The position numbers and the translations under genes are program-made. Below, in pieces: positions 36,937 through 48,060 of a DNA stretch of 64,000 bases; the first letter of the stretch is position 1, and each line of letters begins with the position of its first letter. Below the pieces are notes generated by a model. The model was not told where the DNA came from and did not search any database. It worked only from the letters and a program-made list of their open reading frames with translations. Source of the DNA: Termitomyces sp. T153 (Eukaryota; Basidiomycota; Agaricomycetes; Agaricales; Lyophyllaceae); assembly GCA_018296165.2 (NCBI GenBank), contig JACKQL020000003.1, forward strand, positions 310,001-374,000, in the 5' to 3' direction.

Positions 36937-39900
36937 GGTGGGTGCGGGCCCTGTTTCTTGTTGCTTTCGGACTTGCTGCCTCCCTCGCCTTTTATATATA
37001 TGTAATTTTGTACGCAAACATGTTCTTTTCTTGGTCCCTGGGCATGTGAAGTGAGGTTTTAGTTTGTATGAGGGTGGAGTAAGTGAAACACGCAGGGGTG
37101 TGAGTGGGAGTTGAATCCCTAGTGAATCCAGAGGCGGGGGTTACGCCTGCTAGTGCCGTCTGTGCTGGCTAGTCCCGGGGTTTGTCAGGACAGGGCAGGG
37201 CATCACAGGGAGGGCTCCCGAGGTTCAGCGGGGGTGGTGGGAGTTCTCCTGTGGAGTTCCATGGCATTTTGGGGTGGTGTTATTGGGTTTGATTCTCGGA
37301 ATTTCCGACCAGGGGTGTAGGGGTTTTCTTTAGTCTGCGGTGGGGACGTGTGCCATGTTGGTACTGGAGGGCGGACCTTCAAATCTTTCACGGGTGTCCA
37401 GCGGGTTTGGGGCTTTGGTCTTCTTGGCAGTGCGGTTGGCGGGGGGGACGGAGGTCTTCCTGTGATCTGGCCCTTATGCCGGCGCTGGTGGCAAAGGCGG
37501 TGGGGCCCTCTTCATTGGTGGGGGTCGGTGGGGCGAGGTTTGTCCTCGTGGCATAGTTGGTCCGGGGGGGTTGTTGTTGGGGTGGTTTGGGTGTGGGTTG
37601 GTGTGGGGGGTTTGGGTTTTGGGTTGGGTGGGTTTTTTTGGTGGGGTTGTGGGGGTGGTTTGGTTGGTGGGTGGGTGGGTTGTTGTGGGTGTTGGTCTGG
37701 GTTGAGGTCATGTTCCGGAGTATTGCATCTGTGGGCGGGCATGTTCGAGTGGTGCTTTGGTGTGCTCCGGAGTGTCGATGACCGAGGGGGCAGGGTGCGG
37801 GGTGATCAGTCCCAACCAGTTCCTTTGGGTCTGGAGCCGAAATTTGAGGTTCTGGGTCATCTACGTGACATTGCTTTCCTGACCAAAGGTAAGTCCTGAG
37901 ACGGACAGAGGGGTCTTACATATTTCTGACACTCCCTTGAGTTTGGAGGTCTGTTGGAGTTGTATTGGTGGATGTTTCTTTTGGGCAGGGGCAGCGCGGG
38001 GGTTGGTTGGGGAATGGCTCGCCTCAGCAGAGATGCTTCGGGGCTCATTCCGAGGGTTGTTCCTTCCTGGGGGTTGGTGGTTCCTTCATCGGGGAAGAAG
38101 TGGGCAGTCCCGGAGTCAACACAAGGGTCACTCGGTGGGGGTTTGTTGGTTGTGTTGGCTTTGGGGGAGGTGCAGGTGGAGGAAGGGGTCTGAGGTGCAT
38201 TTTGTTGGTCCGCAGTTCCAAGCGCGAGTACCAGGGGTCCGGAGCTGATGCAGGGGTTGGGGTTGGGTCTTAACTTGCGAGTGGGGTTGTGTCGCAAATT
38301 GGAGGGGGAGCTCCAGAGTGGGGGTTTTTGCAGAGCAGTGGAGTTGTCACGCAGGAGTGGCAGTGGCTCCTGGAGCTGAGCTTGGATGGGGGAAGATGAT
38401 TGTTCACAATTGTTGTGGGGTGGCGGGGAAGTCGGTCGCAGGGAGGCACTGGAGTGGGACTCCCTGGGAGTTGCGGCAGGGTTGAGGCAACTCTTCATTC
38501 ATGTTCCGGAGTGGCCCGGAGATTGTTGCAAATGCGGGGGTGGCAGTGGGGAGAGGCACTGCTCGCTTCTTGGGGAAGGCATCAGCAACCTTTAGAGTAC
38601 TCCAAGAGATTACTTCGCATGTGGCCTGCTCCTGGGTACTCCAAGGAGGATACTTTGTATATGGCTTGCTTCTGGGTGCTCCGATGATGTGGTCCCTGTT
38701 CGACAGACATATTCTGGCATAGGGGCGGGATTCAGAGCAGGTGGTGATTTATGTTGCAGAGTTGGAGCTACCAGGGCATTGTTGTTGGGTTGGCACCATA
38801 AGTCCCCTTGATCAAATGCCGTAGTTGGAGCGGAGGCCCTGGAGTCGTGTTGCCAGGGTCTGGAGCTGTGTCAAGGGGTTCAGAGGGGGTCAGAGGGGTG
38901 GGTCAGGCAGTTTTGGACTGGCATGGGGTTGTTTGGGTCATCGAGCCAGGTGGGGGAGGTCCTTTAAGAATATCGGAGCGTGTGCCCTTTGGGTCATCAG
39001 GTCGCTTGAACAGCTGATTGACGTTCTCTGGGTGATGGTAGGGCTTCTCCCTCCCTTATATGAACATGTCAGCGAATTTAGAGTACTTAGAGGAACTACT
39101 TTGTGTAGGGTCCTTTTTCCTATAGTTAATTCAGGGTGGCTCCTATGCTGAGGGTTCCTTCATGGGAGGTGGCGGAGTCTGGAGTTTAGGTTTGGGAGTG
39201 GCATGCAGGGAGGGTCGGCGTCAAGGGTCCTCAATGTCAGGGGTTTCGGATTGTGTGGGAGAAGGTGTTGAAATAGCGGCGCGGTCCAGAGTTGTCCCTT
39301 GTTGAGAGTGGGGTGCCATGGTTCTCCTCGTTAACCTTGGGGCTGTGCTTTAGGCGGCGGGGTGGAGGGTGCGTAGCCATTCTTTTCCTGACCATCTAGA
39401 AGCTCGGGGATGTCTTGGTCTTGTTCCGGGGTTGTCGGGGTTGGGTCGGAGGTGTCGGGGCCCCTTTATTTGTTGGGCGGAGGTGATGGCCAAGTCAACC
39501 GAGGTCCAGAAGCAGGTTCTGGGGTTGGAGCGTAGCCTAGGTCTGGGGTTCTTGCTCTGTTGTTGGGGTTGTTGGGTCGAGCTTGATTTTGGTGGTTTTG
39601 GGGCTAGTTGTCGGAGGGCGTAGTTCCTTGGGGGTGGTTGGAGTGAGGGTCAGGTGGTCGATAGTAGGGTTCGGTGATGTTGTTGGTGATTAGTCGCATT
39701 CGTCAGTCTGCGGGGTTGCTAGTGGGTCGGTGAATCCACAGGCGGGCTTCAGGGAAGCACGTTCTCAGTGGTCTCATTGTGGCTGGCGATCCTTCATGCA
39801 ATGGGTGACTGTTTTGCAGCGGGTTGGCGTTATTGTTTGTCGGAGGGTTGGCGCAGTGCCAGAGACATTGTTGCTCATTTGGTCGGATGGTCGCCAGGTT

Positions 39901-40254
39901 TTGGAATGCTGTTCTTTGGGTGATGTCAGGGTCAACTTTGTGCGAGGGAACGGAGTTGGCAGAGAGGGTAAGGGTGGGGTGGGGGATGATTTGATGGTTT
40001 GCATGAGGGGTTAGAGGTTGGGTGTGAGTTGGGGAGGGTGTCCGCGGGGGGGAGCCGTTGTATGGATGTAACCGGAGCGGAGGGGACGTTTGGTGTCGGA
40101 TCCGCGACTCAATGTGCCTCGGCAAATTGGGCAGGGCCATATGAATCATAAGGGTTTCCAGGCATGGGTAGACCATAGACATCGGAGTTATTTGATTGTG
40201 TGTGCAGAGATAATGCGGGCATCACGGACGGGGTAAGGTAGAGTCTTGATATTA
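36937..40254. other. G-rich internal region of the LTR element with no pol gene
   Basis: About 3.3 kb between the gag-like gene and the right LTR. Plus-strand frames here are made of Gly, Val, Trp and Leu because the strand is very rich in G and T, and they look like composition effects. 37557-37700 is almost only G and T with many runs of 3 or more G. I saw no Asp-Asp reverse transcriptase box, integrase or protease motif on either strand. Confidence 0.6.
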
Positions 40255-41409
40255 TGTCAGGTTCCGCTGACCCCGGGGGCTCAGCTGCACTGGGCAAGTC
40301 CTTACTAGGCGGGCGTGATCCCCTTGCACTGGCAACCGAACACTCAAAAGCATTCTGGGCACTGATGGCTTGTGTGGATAGTCGGTGGGATGTGATCCGG
40401 ACAGGTCCGGGGAGGTCTGGAGAAGTCGGATTGCGAGGAAATGGGACGGGCTTGGCGGGGTTCAGGCAGAAGACCATATGGGAGATTTGCGGATGCGAAG
40501 GAGTAGGTGGCTATGTGATCAATGGGAGTGGAGCTGGGGTTTGATGGAAGATCAATTGGAGTTGATGGAGTCCGGGACCGAGCAAAGAGCAAGGTTCGGA
40601 CCTGGTGAAAGAGTGTTGGGATTTGTAATTGTAATTGCGGAGTTTGTGAGGTCGTTAAGTTTGAGGAAGACTTGGGCACAATGGCTGGATGAAGTCACTG
40701 AGACAGCATTGGACAAAATGAGATGGGGTCGAGATGGAACAAGAATAGATTCGCGTGGAGATACGAAACAATAATGAGAATGATAACGAAATGGAGACAA
40801 GACAAGACTGGGAGACTGAGATAAGACTGGGAGACTGAGATAAAGGAAAACAAAACACGAAACACAAGAAGGAACCAATCAGACCATAGGTAACGTTAAG
40901 CAATATCAAGACTAGAGTACAAAGAGCTACTCGACGTCTTATATACTGACTACTGGAGAACTTCGGAGTACGTCGGCTGTGGCAGCGGGGCTTGGCAGAG
41001 CTTGACGGAGTGGGTGGGTGTTGGTTGCGATCGAGGGTCGGGCCATGCTGATACGTTGATGGGATCATTTGGGAATGCGGGTCACCCTGAGGTTGTTGTG
41101 ATACTCCAGAATGGGTCGGAGGAACCAGGGTGTTGAGTTGATGATGGGTGGCAAAGATCGGGAACAGCGGGGGTGGTTCTCGGGGTTTGGGAGATCCAGG
41201 ATAAGTGTCAGTGGCTGCAGGGAAGGCGTTGAAGTTGGCCAGGGGGCCGTCGGAGTTAGCCGGGGAGGCATTGGAGTTAGCCGAGGTTGCGTCGGGGTTA
41301 ACTGAAATAGGCGCGGGGCATGGGCAGAAGTTCGGTGGAGTGTCAGGGGTTTTGGGGAATCAGGAGGTTGCTGGACAATGTGTGGGGATCCAGGGGATGG
41401 GCTGTGACA
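40255..41409 (+). repeat. Right LTR of the 7 kb element (1155 bp)
   Basis: Near-identical to the left LTR, but with two copies of the 19-base unit instead of three (40810-40847). That accounts exactly for the 19-base length difference (1174 against 1155). Several CpG sites of the left LTR read TpG or CpA here and the reverse also occurs, so both copies have been losing CpG since insertion. Confidence 0.9.
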
Positions 41410-41414
41410 GCTCC

Positions 41415-42760
41415 CCTACAACAAGTGCACCATTCATCTTCTGCACAATGGGCCACAATGTGTCCATAGTCCTGGCATTTGTAGCACCTTATTGGTTCCT
41501 TACCCTGCTTCTCTGCTATGACCCATACATGGTGGATGTAAAGGCCCATTGTGGTGACTTTGTTTGCATCCTCCTCATTCTTGAACCTGGCTATGAGGTG
41601 GCATACCCTCTGTCCCTCCAACCTTTCTGCTATTGGTTTGATCTGCCTTAAGGAGGAGAGGGTCCCTCTGGTGAGGTTTTTCGCATCTTCTAGAGTCACT
41701 CATTCCTCCTCTGACTCTGGGTCAAGTGTAATGGGCACAAATTTGATGATGACCAGGAATGTATGCTTCTTGACCCTTGCCCCTGCCCCCACCACTTTCT
41801 CAATCTCCTTCTCCCTACTCTTTACCCACTTCACCCCCTCTTCACTTAACATTTCCAGCAGGAGGCCTCCATTAGCTAGCTTTGTCAGTGCTTTTACTTC
41901 AAAGCTGTTGTATCCTCCTGTCTTCTTGAACCTGCTCTTGAATTCCTCAGTGAAGCCTGTTATTAAGGTGTTCTTAATCAGTTCCCTGTCCTCCTCAGTC
42001 TGCTCAATGTCTATCAGCACTTGTCTCTTCCTGATGGCTTTGCCTGCCCTGGCTCTGGGGTCAATAGCTGTGTTCAGTGCAAAGGGGACATCCAGCAGGG
42101 CTGGGTTCATCCATACTGCTTTGCTGTAGGATTTAGTTTTGGTTGTTAGCTCCATAGTCACTGTGTTGACTGATTTTATTGCTTTTGTGGCCTCCTCCAT
42201 TTCTTTACTGATCTTGTTCATTGCTATGTTAACTATTTCTGTAATTGTCACCTTTAATTTGCTAATAATGTTGTTCTCAAGCTTCTCTTGCTGGGTTGAG
42301 CTTTGCCCACTGAGATGCTTGCTAGCAGTTTTGCTGATGAATGGAGCACTGTCTGGAGCCTTGCCCTCCCATTTTTGTCTTCCATGTTGGCTGTGGCAAA
42401 AGAGTTCAAGACATTCACCAAGGTAGTGCTGGCCATGATTCTGTTCCCAGCAGAGATCAGCCCCATGCATTGCAGAGTCAACTCACTGTCCTCCTTTTCC
42501 TCCCTGTCCATTGTTGCTTCATACCCTTCTTCCTCATTCTCACTAGTCTCTGGGATGTCATTAGCCCATTCTGCCATGCCACCTGGGATTCTGTCCAAAT
42601 TTTCTTTCCTTATTGTTGTCCTTGTCTCTCTCCTTGCATAGTCAGTAATCTTTTTATTGCAGTCATCCCTGGTCAGGGTTGGTCTCCACATTTCTGCTAG
42701 AATAGGCACCAGGTGTTGTCTGCTCCTTGTTGCAGTGGTTTTTCTACTAGAGGGTGGCAT
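41415..42760 (-). pseudogene. LINE ORF1, N-terminal part
   Basis: Frames in 42760-42254, 42470-41700 and 41699-41415 join to an ORF1 (gag-like RNA-binding) protein. It has an acidic stretch (DIPETSENEEEGYEATMDRE) and a long helical middle (EATKAIKSVNTVTMELTTKT). The domain before the knuckles is HLIARFKNEEDANKVTTMGL, and the first zinc knuckle is CYKCQDYGHIVAHC. It was cut by the LTR element inserted at 34366-41409 between the first and second knuckles. Frame changes show decay. Confidence 0.8.
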
Positions 42761-42889
42761 ACTTAGCAGATTCAGTGGGGACTTGAGGTAGCTCTCCTCA
42801 GACAGTTTTAGACTAGTGGCTTTAGCTATTGGGACTATTATAAAGACTGGGGCCTGTTGTATGTCATTTCTTCAATGACTTTTTTCTGG

Positions 42890-44700
42890 GGTCCTAGTCA
42901 GAGTGCCATGTGGTACTGGTCCAAGGAGAGTTTTTTCCTCCATACTTATATTCAACAACAAGCCCACAAATGATCAAGAGGAGCCAACCAATTCCACAAA
43001 CAACCTGATGCAAAGCTTAAAAGAAAGTACAAGCAATATAGCCTCTGAACAGGCAAACACTGTGGCAATAGGAATTGTTGAACACCTTCTTGCCCTTGCA
43101 GAGTTGCTTGGGAATCCCACCTCAATTAATCTTGGAGACAAACCAAGAACATGGAAAGAAGCTAAGACATCTACTCATGTGGCAGAATGGGAAGTGGGCT
43201 ATCATGAAGAGCTAAGATCCCTTAAGGAAATGGGGTTATACAAACTAGTGCTCCAAGACTAGGTTCCAATGGGACACAAAGTACAAAAAGGATGACCTGT
43301 TTTTAAGATCAAGCAGGATGGGAATGGGAAGGCAGTACACTTCAAGGTATGCCTGGTATTCAAAGGTTTTGAGCAGGTTTACAGCAGGGACTACATAAAA
43401 ACCACCTCACCAACTGTGCATATGGAGTCATGGCAAATCCTGCTACACTTGGCCATAGCTCAGGGATGAGACACTACTCAAATAGATGTCAAGACTGTGT
43501 TCTTGTATGGACTATTGCTGGAAGAGGAAATACAATACATGGAACAACTGGCAAGCTTTGAGGAGCCCAGAAAGGAAGACTGGGTATGGCATATATTATG
43601 AAGACTTTATGGGATGAAGCAAGCCAGATGGATTTGGAATGGGATATTGAACAACAACATGATATCATGGGGTTTTACACACCTTCCTTATGATTTATGC
43701 ATCTATCACTGAAAGGTGGATACTGGCACAGTTATAGCTGCAGTGCATGTCAACTTACTATTTATAGCTAGCAGCAAATCCAAAAATGAATACTTCAAAG
43801 ACAAGTTACACTCCATTTGAACCATATCCAATCTTGGGCTACCCTGATTTGTTGTAGGCATTGCAGTGGAGTGGAATAGAGACAAACAACTTGCAAAACT
43901 ATCTCAGATGGCCCTAATAGACAAAGTAATCTCCCAGTTTAGCTAGTCAGAAGCCACACCACTATTTCTACCCATGGACCCAGGCCAAAAGCTATGTAGG
44001 ATTGATTGGACATCACTGTCTCAGGACAAAATAGCTGAATTGGATAAGACTCTACAGATCCCTCATCAGTTGCCTACTTTACATTGCTATTTCAACTTGC
44101 CCCAACATTGCATATGCCATACAGCAGCTATCTCAATACATAGATTTGTATTCAATAGTCCACTGGAGAGCCACCATCAGACTGGTCAACTATCTCAAGG
44201 GTATGCAGAACTTGAAGTTGGTCCTTGGAGGCAGAGACAAACCAGTCAACCTTACAGGCTTCACAGACTTAGACTAGGCTAACTGTCTCAACATGCAGCA
44301 AAGTGTCAGAGGCTACACATGGAGTCTGGGATCTGGACTAATCTTGTGAGCAGTGCAAAAACAAAAAACTGTTGCAGCCTCTTCTTGTGAAGCTGAATAC
44401 ATGGCTGCATTTGAGAGTGCTCAGGAATGCATCTGGTTGCATGCTCTGCTCAAAGGAATAGGATATGGTGTCACATCTTGTCCAATCCCCATCCTCTGCA
44501 ATAACAATGCAGCAATTAACCTCTCAGAAGACCTGACACTCCACACATGCATCAAACATGTGAACATTAAGTATCACTTTCTCTGAGAATGTGTACAGTC
44601 AAACAACATATGCATTTGTTACATTAATACCAAACACAATGTTGCTGACCTATTCACTAAAGCCCTGCCAGCCCTGCTCTTTACCTGTCTATGATCCCTC
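42890..44700 (+). pseudogene. Copia reverse transcriptase and RNase H remnant
   Basis: This continues the copia polyprotein after the LINE. Recognisable parts are WEVGYHEELRSLKEMGLYKL, FKVCLVFKGFEQVYSRDY, TTQIDVKTVFLYGLLLEEEI (first catalytic Asp kept) and WHIL-RLYGMKQA. Then comes VHVNLLFIASSKSKNEYFK, where the family has a VDD box; here it reads V-N-L (43749-43757). The RNase H end has SSCEAEYMAAFESAQECIWL, and the closing motif is HNVADLFTKALP. Numerous stops show it cannot make an enzyme. Confidence 0.88.
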
Positions 44701-44774
44701 TTAGGTCTTCAACTAGCACCATTATCATATATGAGGAGGAGTACAGTACCATCAGAGTTTTTGGTGAGGAGGAG

Positions 44775-45182
44775 TGTTGGAATGCTGCATGCAATTCCAT
44801 GACAATGCACACCATCAACATCAATGCCACTGTTCTCATATCACATTGTTTCCCCCATCACATTGGCCTCACTGTTCTTTGTTGTCCATTCTGTTGCTTT
44901 GTACATTATCCTACTCCTACTCTTACTCTACCCCTTCCAATGTCATTGCTTCACATATATAAACAACTACATATCTGACTACACCCTCAGTTGATTGTAC
45001 ATCAGACTGAGGGTGAGTTGCTATCTATTGTACATCCAGATCAAGCACATGTTGACATCATTATGTAGACTGATCACTTCACTTACCAATTCTCTCAGGT
45101 ACAGTAATATAGTTGATTGTACATTGAACTGAGGGCTGATCACTTACCAATTCTGTCAGTATCTGAAGTTAGCATTCTAACA
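44775..45182 (+). repeat. 3' LTR of the copia element
   Basis: Starts TGTTGGAATGC and ends GCATTCTAACA, an imperfect inverted pair with one mismatch, giving a 408-base LTR. A TATATAAACAACTAC segment inside (near 44957) looks like its TATA box. It contains two related blocks, AGTTGATTGTACAT-CAGACTGAGGG and AGTTGATTGTACAT-TGAACTGAGGG, near 44990 and 45110. It lies just after the RNase H end (about 75 bases), as expected for copia. The matching left LTR is not seen. Confidence 0.85.
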
Positions 45183-46880
45183 GTCTGCACCACAAAAACT
45201 GGTACTGTACATTTCTTTTGTTGACTCATCCTTACCTCTAGAATGTAATATTTCTGTGTGACTTACTCCAAGGTTTTTGCAGAGGCTTATCAAACAGAAA
45301 TTCAGCACCAAGCCACTGGGAAAATTGTGGCTGCTACAATCAATCAATGTTGTCCCCACCCATGCCCATTGCATGTTTTGAGTCGCTCTGAACTAGTACA
45401 TAATTCCATATCTCAATGTGAAAAGGATAATATGAACGAAATTCTCTTGGCCAGAATCCATGTTTATATATCCACCTCTCAAGTCACCTGGAGATTAGCA
45501 CAGATAGTTTGTTTGCATCAATATCAACCCTCTTGTTCATTTTACCAGGACTCAGCCTGGGAATATCAATGCACCTGATCTAACCAACCCCATCAGTAGT
45601 GTTTGTCAGGCATGTAAACATGGTCTTAATCTTCCTGGCCAATAAGCCAGAACTTATGAATAAATATTGCTAAAGAGTTCAGTAAAGCAAGAGGATGCAT
45701 TGTTGTTGAACTAACCTTGACTTGAACATTCATATTGACAATGCACATGTGGTTTCTTGAGGTGTTTCAGAGACACTTGAGTCACTTAGAACTCATGAAA
45801 GTCATCTATATCAGAAGACAAGAATAGAGAACTGTCAGAGAGTGAACGTGTCAGGATAACACATCTGCTCAGTTACACCACTTTTAATATGTTCTCTTCA
45901 TTTGTTCCACCTTAGTTTGTTCCACATTGATGTGCATGATACTGAACATATATTATTTTTATCTAGTCTTCTGACTGTGTATCTCTATTGCAGTCTATCT
46001 TTGACAAGAACTGGTCCTCTCACTCTGTCTGCAAACAATGTTGGACATCAAGCATTCAATGCCTAAGGAACCTGACAATATGTGATTTATGTAGATTTCA
46101 CTGTGGAGAATGCAGAGTGATATGTAACCTGTGTAAGAGCAAGATCACTTATGTCTGAGTCCATGCAAAGATTGGCATGAATTTCTTCTGCTCCTTGAGA
46201 AGTGATTTGTCACTGAAGATGTTCCTACATGCTCTGTGTACATGTAGTTTGAGCCCCATGATGTGTGGATTCTTCACAACACCCTGCATCAGCAAAAAGT
46301 CACTTAGAAAACTTGGTCAAACATGGCCTGGGACCCATGGGTTGAAGGAGGTATAATTATGTAGGCTATAGATAGTAATACAATGTAAAAGTCATAATCA
46401 ATGCACATTCTCAAACATTTTCATGATGACTCCCAAAAAATTATCAAGACAGATAATGAATTTTAAATATTATGTAGGACCAACATGAGATGAGGAATCC
46501 CAGATGATTATCACATTGTCTTGACCTTATCAGGCCATTATCACACAAAATAACTAAAATGCTACATTGCTATCAATCTGACTTGGCTATAGTTTACTAA
46601 TGTCTGAATGAGTCTAGAATATAATCCTGAGCTAATACTGCTACATATATCTTTCCTCAAAGCAGTCTGCCATTAGTATATATTCTATATATAATCATGG
46701 TCAAAGATACATTTGAGTATCTTAAAATAAAACCATTCAGATATTGTTCTTGGATTTCTTGAACATTCTGGGTCTTCATTATTTGTTCAACATTTGGGGA
46801 ACCAGATTGGTAATACATTATGTTATTTTTCCAGGGTGGCATTTCTTGACATACTGTAATAGAATTTTGCCATTAGAAAA
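45183..46880. other. CpG-poor sequence between copia and the transposase tail
   Basis: No intact gene. Plus-strand pieces look protein-like: 45258-45578, and near 46010-46150 a Cys-rich run (SVCKQCWTSSIQ, then ICDLCRFHCGECRVICNLCK) that resembles a zinc ribbon. This may be part of the host sequence or element into which copia inserted. Family not recognised. Confidence 0.4.
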
Positions 46881-48060
46881 TTACAAGGTACCAAATCCTA
46901 GAGATTCTTCAGAATACTCTTCTTCTTCATTCTCACTGTCTCCTTCTCCTAGATCCTCCTCATCTAAATCTTCTTCCTCATCAAACTTCCCAAGTTCCTC
47001 TCCAATCACTGCTTCAGCTGACTTGTTCTCCAATTCCTCATCTGTTTCCTTGGAATCTGAGTCTGAATTCTTTGAAAAATATACCTTTTCCATATTCTTT
47101 TGCAAGGCATGTGTTGCTCTTTGTGTTATTTTATGTCCAATTCCACCTCCAGTAAAACACACAAACATATCTCTGTCAACAAATCTAAATTCTGATATTA
47201 GTCATTGCAATAAATCTCAATTAAGAATACTTACATTTTAACATAGTATCACTCACAATCCATGTCACTTTCATCTGCATGTCTTGCCATAGATGGGCCC
47301 AATAAGTGATTTGTAAGCTGACCCAAAAATTGGGGAATTAAATGAATTGCACATAGAACATTTGCAGGGTCAATAAATTTAAAGGCATCATCACCCTTTA
47401 CAAAGCCAATTTGATATGTGCGTTTGGCAGTTGGGCCTGACTTGGCTTGATAGTCAAACCCATAACTATGCCCCCAAAGAAATTCCAGTCATTGAAAAGA
47501 AGCTTTACTACCCTGAACCTGCACCATTGCATGGAATATCTTCACAACTCAAAAATACCAATATGGGTGAAATTGGCTGTTATCTTTATCAGTGAAAACC
47601 ATCATATCAGAATGTCATTGAGCATTGATTGTATCTTGGTCAGGTCTATTATCATATGTGGTGTAGTTGATCTGTAATGTCTTGTGCTCATAAATCATTT
47701 GATCCTTGATAATGAGCTTTAAATGATCTTTATCTGTGAATTCTGTGTTTTGAGGAAGCAATTGTGACGAGAAGTGGTCAACAAGTTTGAAGGTAAAGTT
47801 CTAAAACATGTTTCAATATTTGTATCCCAGAATAATCAAAATTATACAGACCTTAATAGCAGGGTCATCTTGATAGTCTTTAGCCCATTGCAAAAGATTG
47901 ATGGATGATTATCGACTACATGAGATGACCTTGAAAATATTGTGATCTTCAGGGAGGACATATTCTGGGGGCAGATGATCAGCCCACTCTTATACTGGTT
48001 CCTTTTTGCAGAACTTTGGTCTAATGATAATAAAAGATTACTTTGTATTATTTTCCTATG
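46881..48060 (-). pseudogene. Plavaka-like (CACTA) transposase C-terminal remnant
   Basis: On the minus strand, several frames line up in order: WADHLPPEYVLPEDHNIFKV, LLQWAKDYQDDPAIK, NTEFTDKDHLKLIIKDQMIY and INYTTYDNRPDQDTIN. Then HADESDMDCE and MFVCFTGGGIGHKITQRATH, followed by a strongly acidic tail (KFDEEEDLDEEDLGEGDSEN). The sequence with TTYD and a GGGIGHK motif before an acidic end is one I associate with multicopy agaricomycete Plavaka-type DNA transposon proteins; the name is from memory and moderate. Stops break it, and CpG is depleted. Confidence 0.5.

Larger units (their letters stand above)
34366..41409 (+). mobile_element. 7.0 kb LTR retrotransposon lacking a recognisable pol (LARD-like), TSD GCTCC
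   Basis: Two direct repeats, 34366-35539 and 40255-41409, start TGTCAGGTTCCGCTGACCCC and end in TGACA. GCTCC precedes the left one (34361-34365) and follows the right one (41410-41414), a clean 5-base target duplication in LINE ORF1. Between the repeats lie one gag-like spliced gene and about 3.3 kb of G-rich sequence without any reverse transcriptase, integrase or protease motif that I can see. That is the layout of a large non-autonomous LTR derivative. CpG is abundant, unlike the LINE around it, so it is younger. Confidence 0.88.
28730..42870 (-). mobile_element. Tad-like LINE (non-LTR retrotransposon), degenerate, inserted in copia
   Basis: On the minus strand, right to left: ORF1 with zinc knuckles (42760 to 41415, then 34360 to 34094), an endonuclease (34009 to 33014), reverse transcriptase (about 32660 to 30670), RNase H (about 30300 to 29900) and a C-terminal Cys/His region (29554 to 29252). 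Two later elements interrupt it (31534-32411 and 34366-41409). Without these, about 6.2 kb remain, a normal size. CpG is nearly absent. The exact ends are uncertain; no clear poly-A tract or target duplication was found at the left edge. Confidence 0.88.
26200..45182 (+). mobile_element. Ty1/copia LTR retrotransposon, degenerate, split by later insertions
   Basis: Gag and integrase parts (26290-28690) and reverse transcriptase and RNase H parts (42890-44690) lie on the plus strand, in copia order, on either side of a LINE at 28730-42870. A 3' LTR is at 44775-45182. No matching 5' LTR was found to the left, so the element looks truncated or mutated there. It is nearly free of CpG and full of in-frame stops, so it is dead. 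Removing the inserts leaves about 4.8 kb, a normal copia length. Confidence 0.88.

Noticed and set aside
37300..38800. Many long open frames on both strands, rich in Gly/Trp or Pro/Thr
   Set aside because: Produced by the strong G/T bias of one strand inside the LTR element; no motifs, no consistent start or splice, and frames on both strands overlap.
26200..48000. Repeat-induced point mutation of the ascomycete kind
   Set aside because: The decay follows CpG, and not CpA as in Neurospora-type RIP, so CpG methylation and deamination explain it better.
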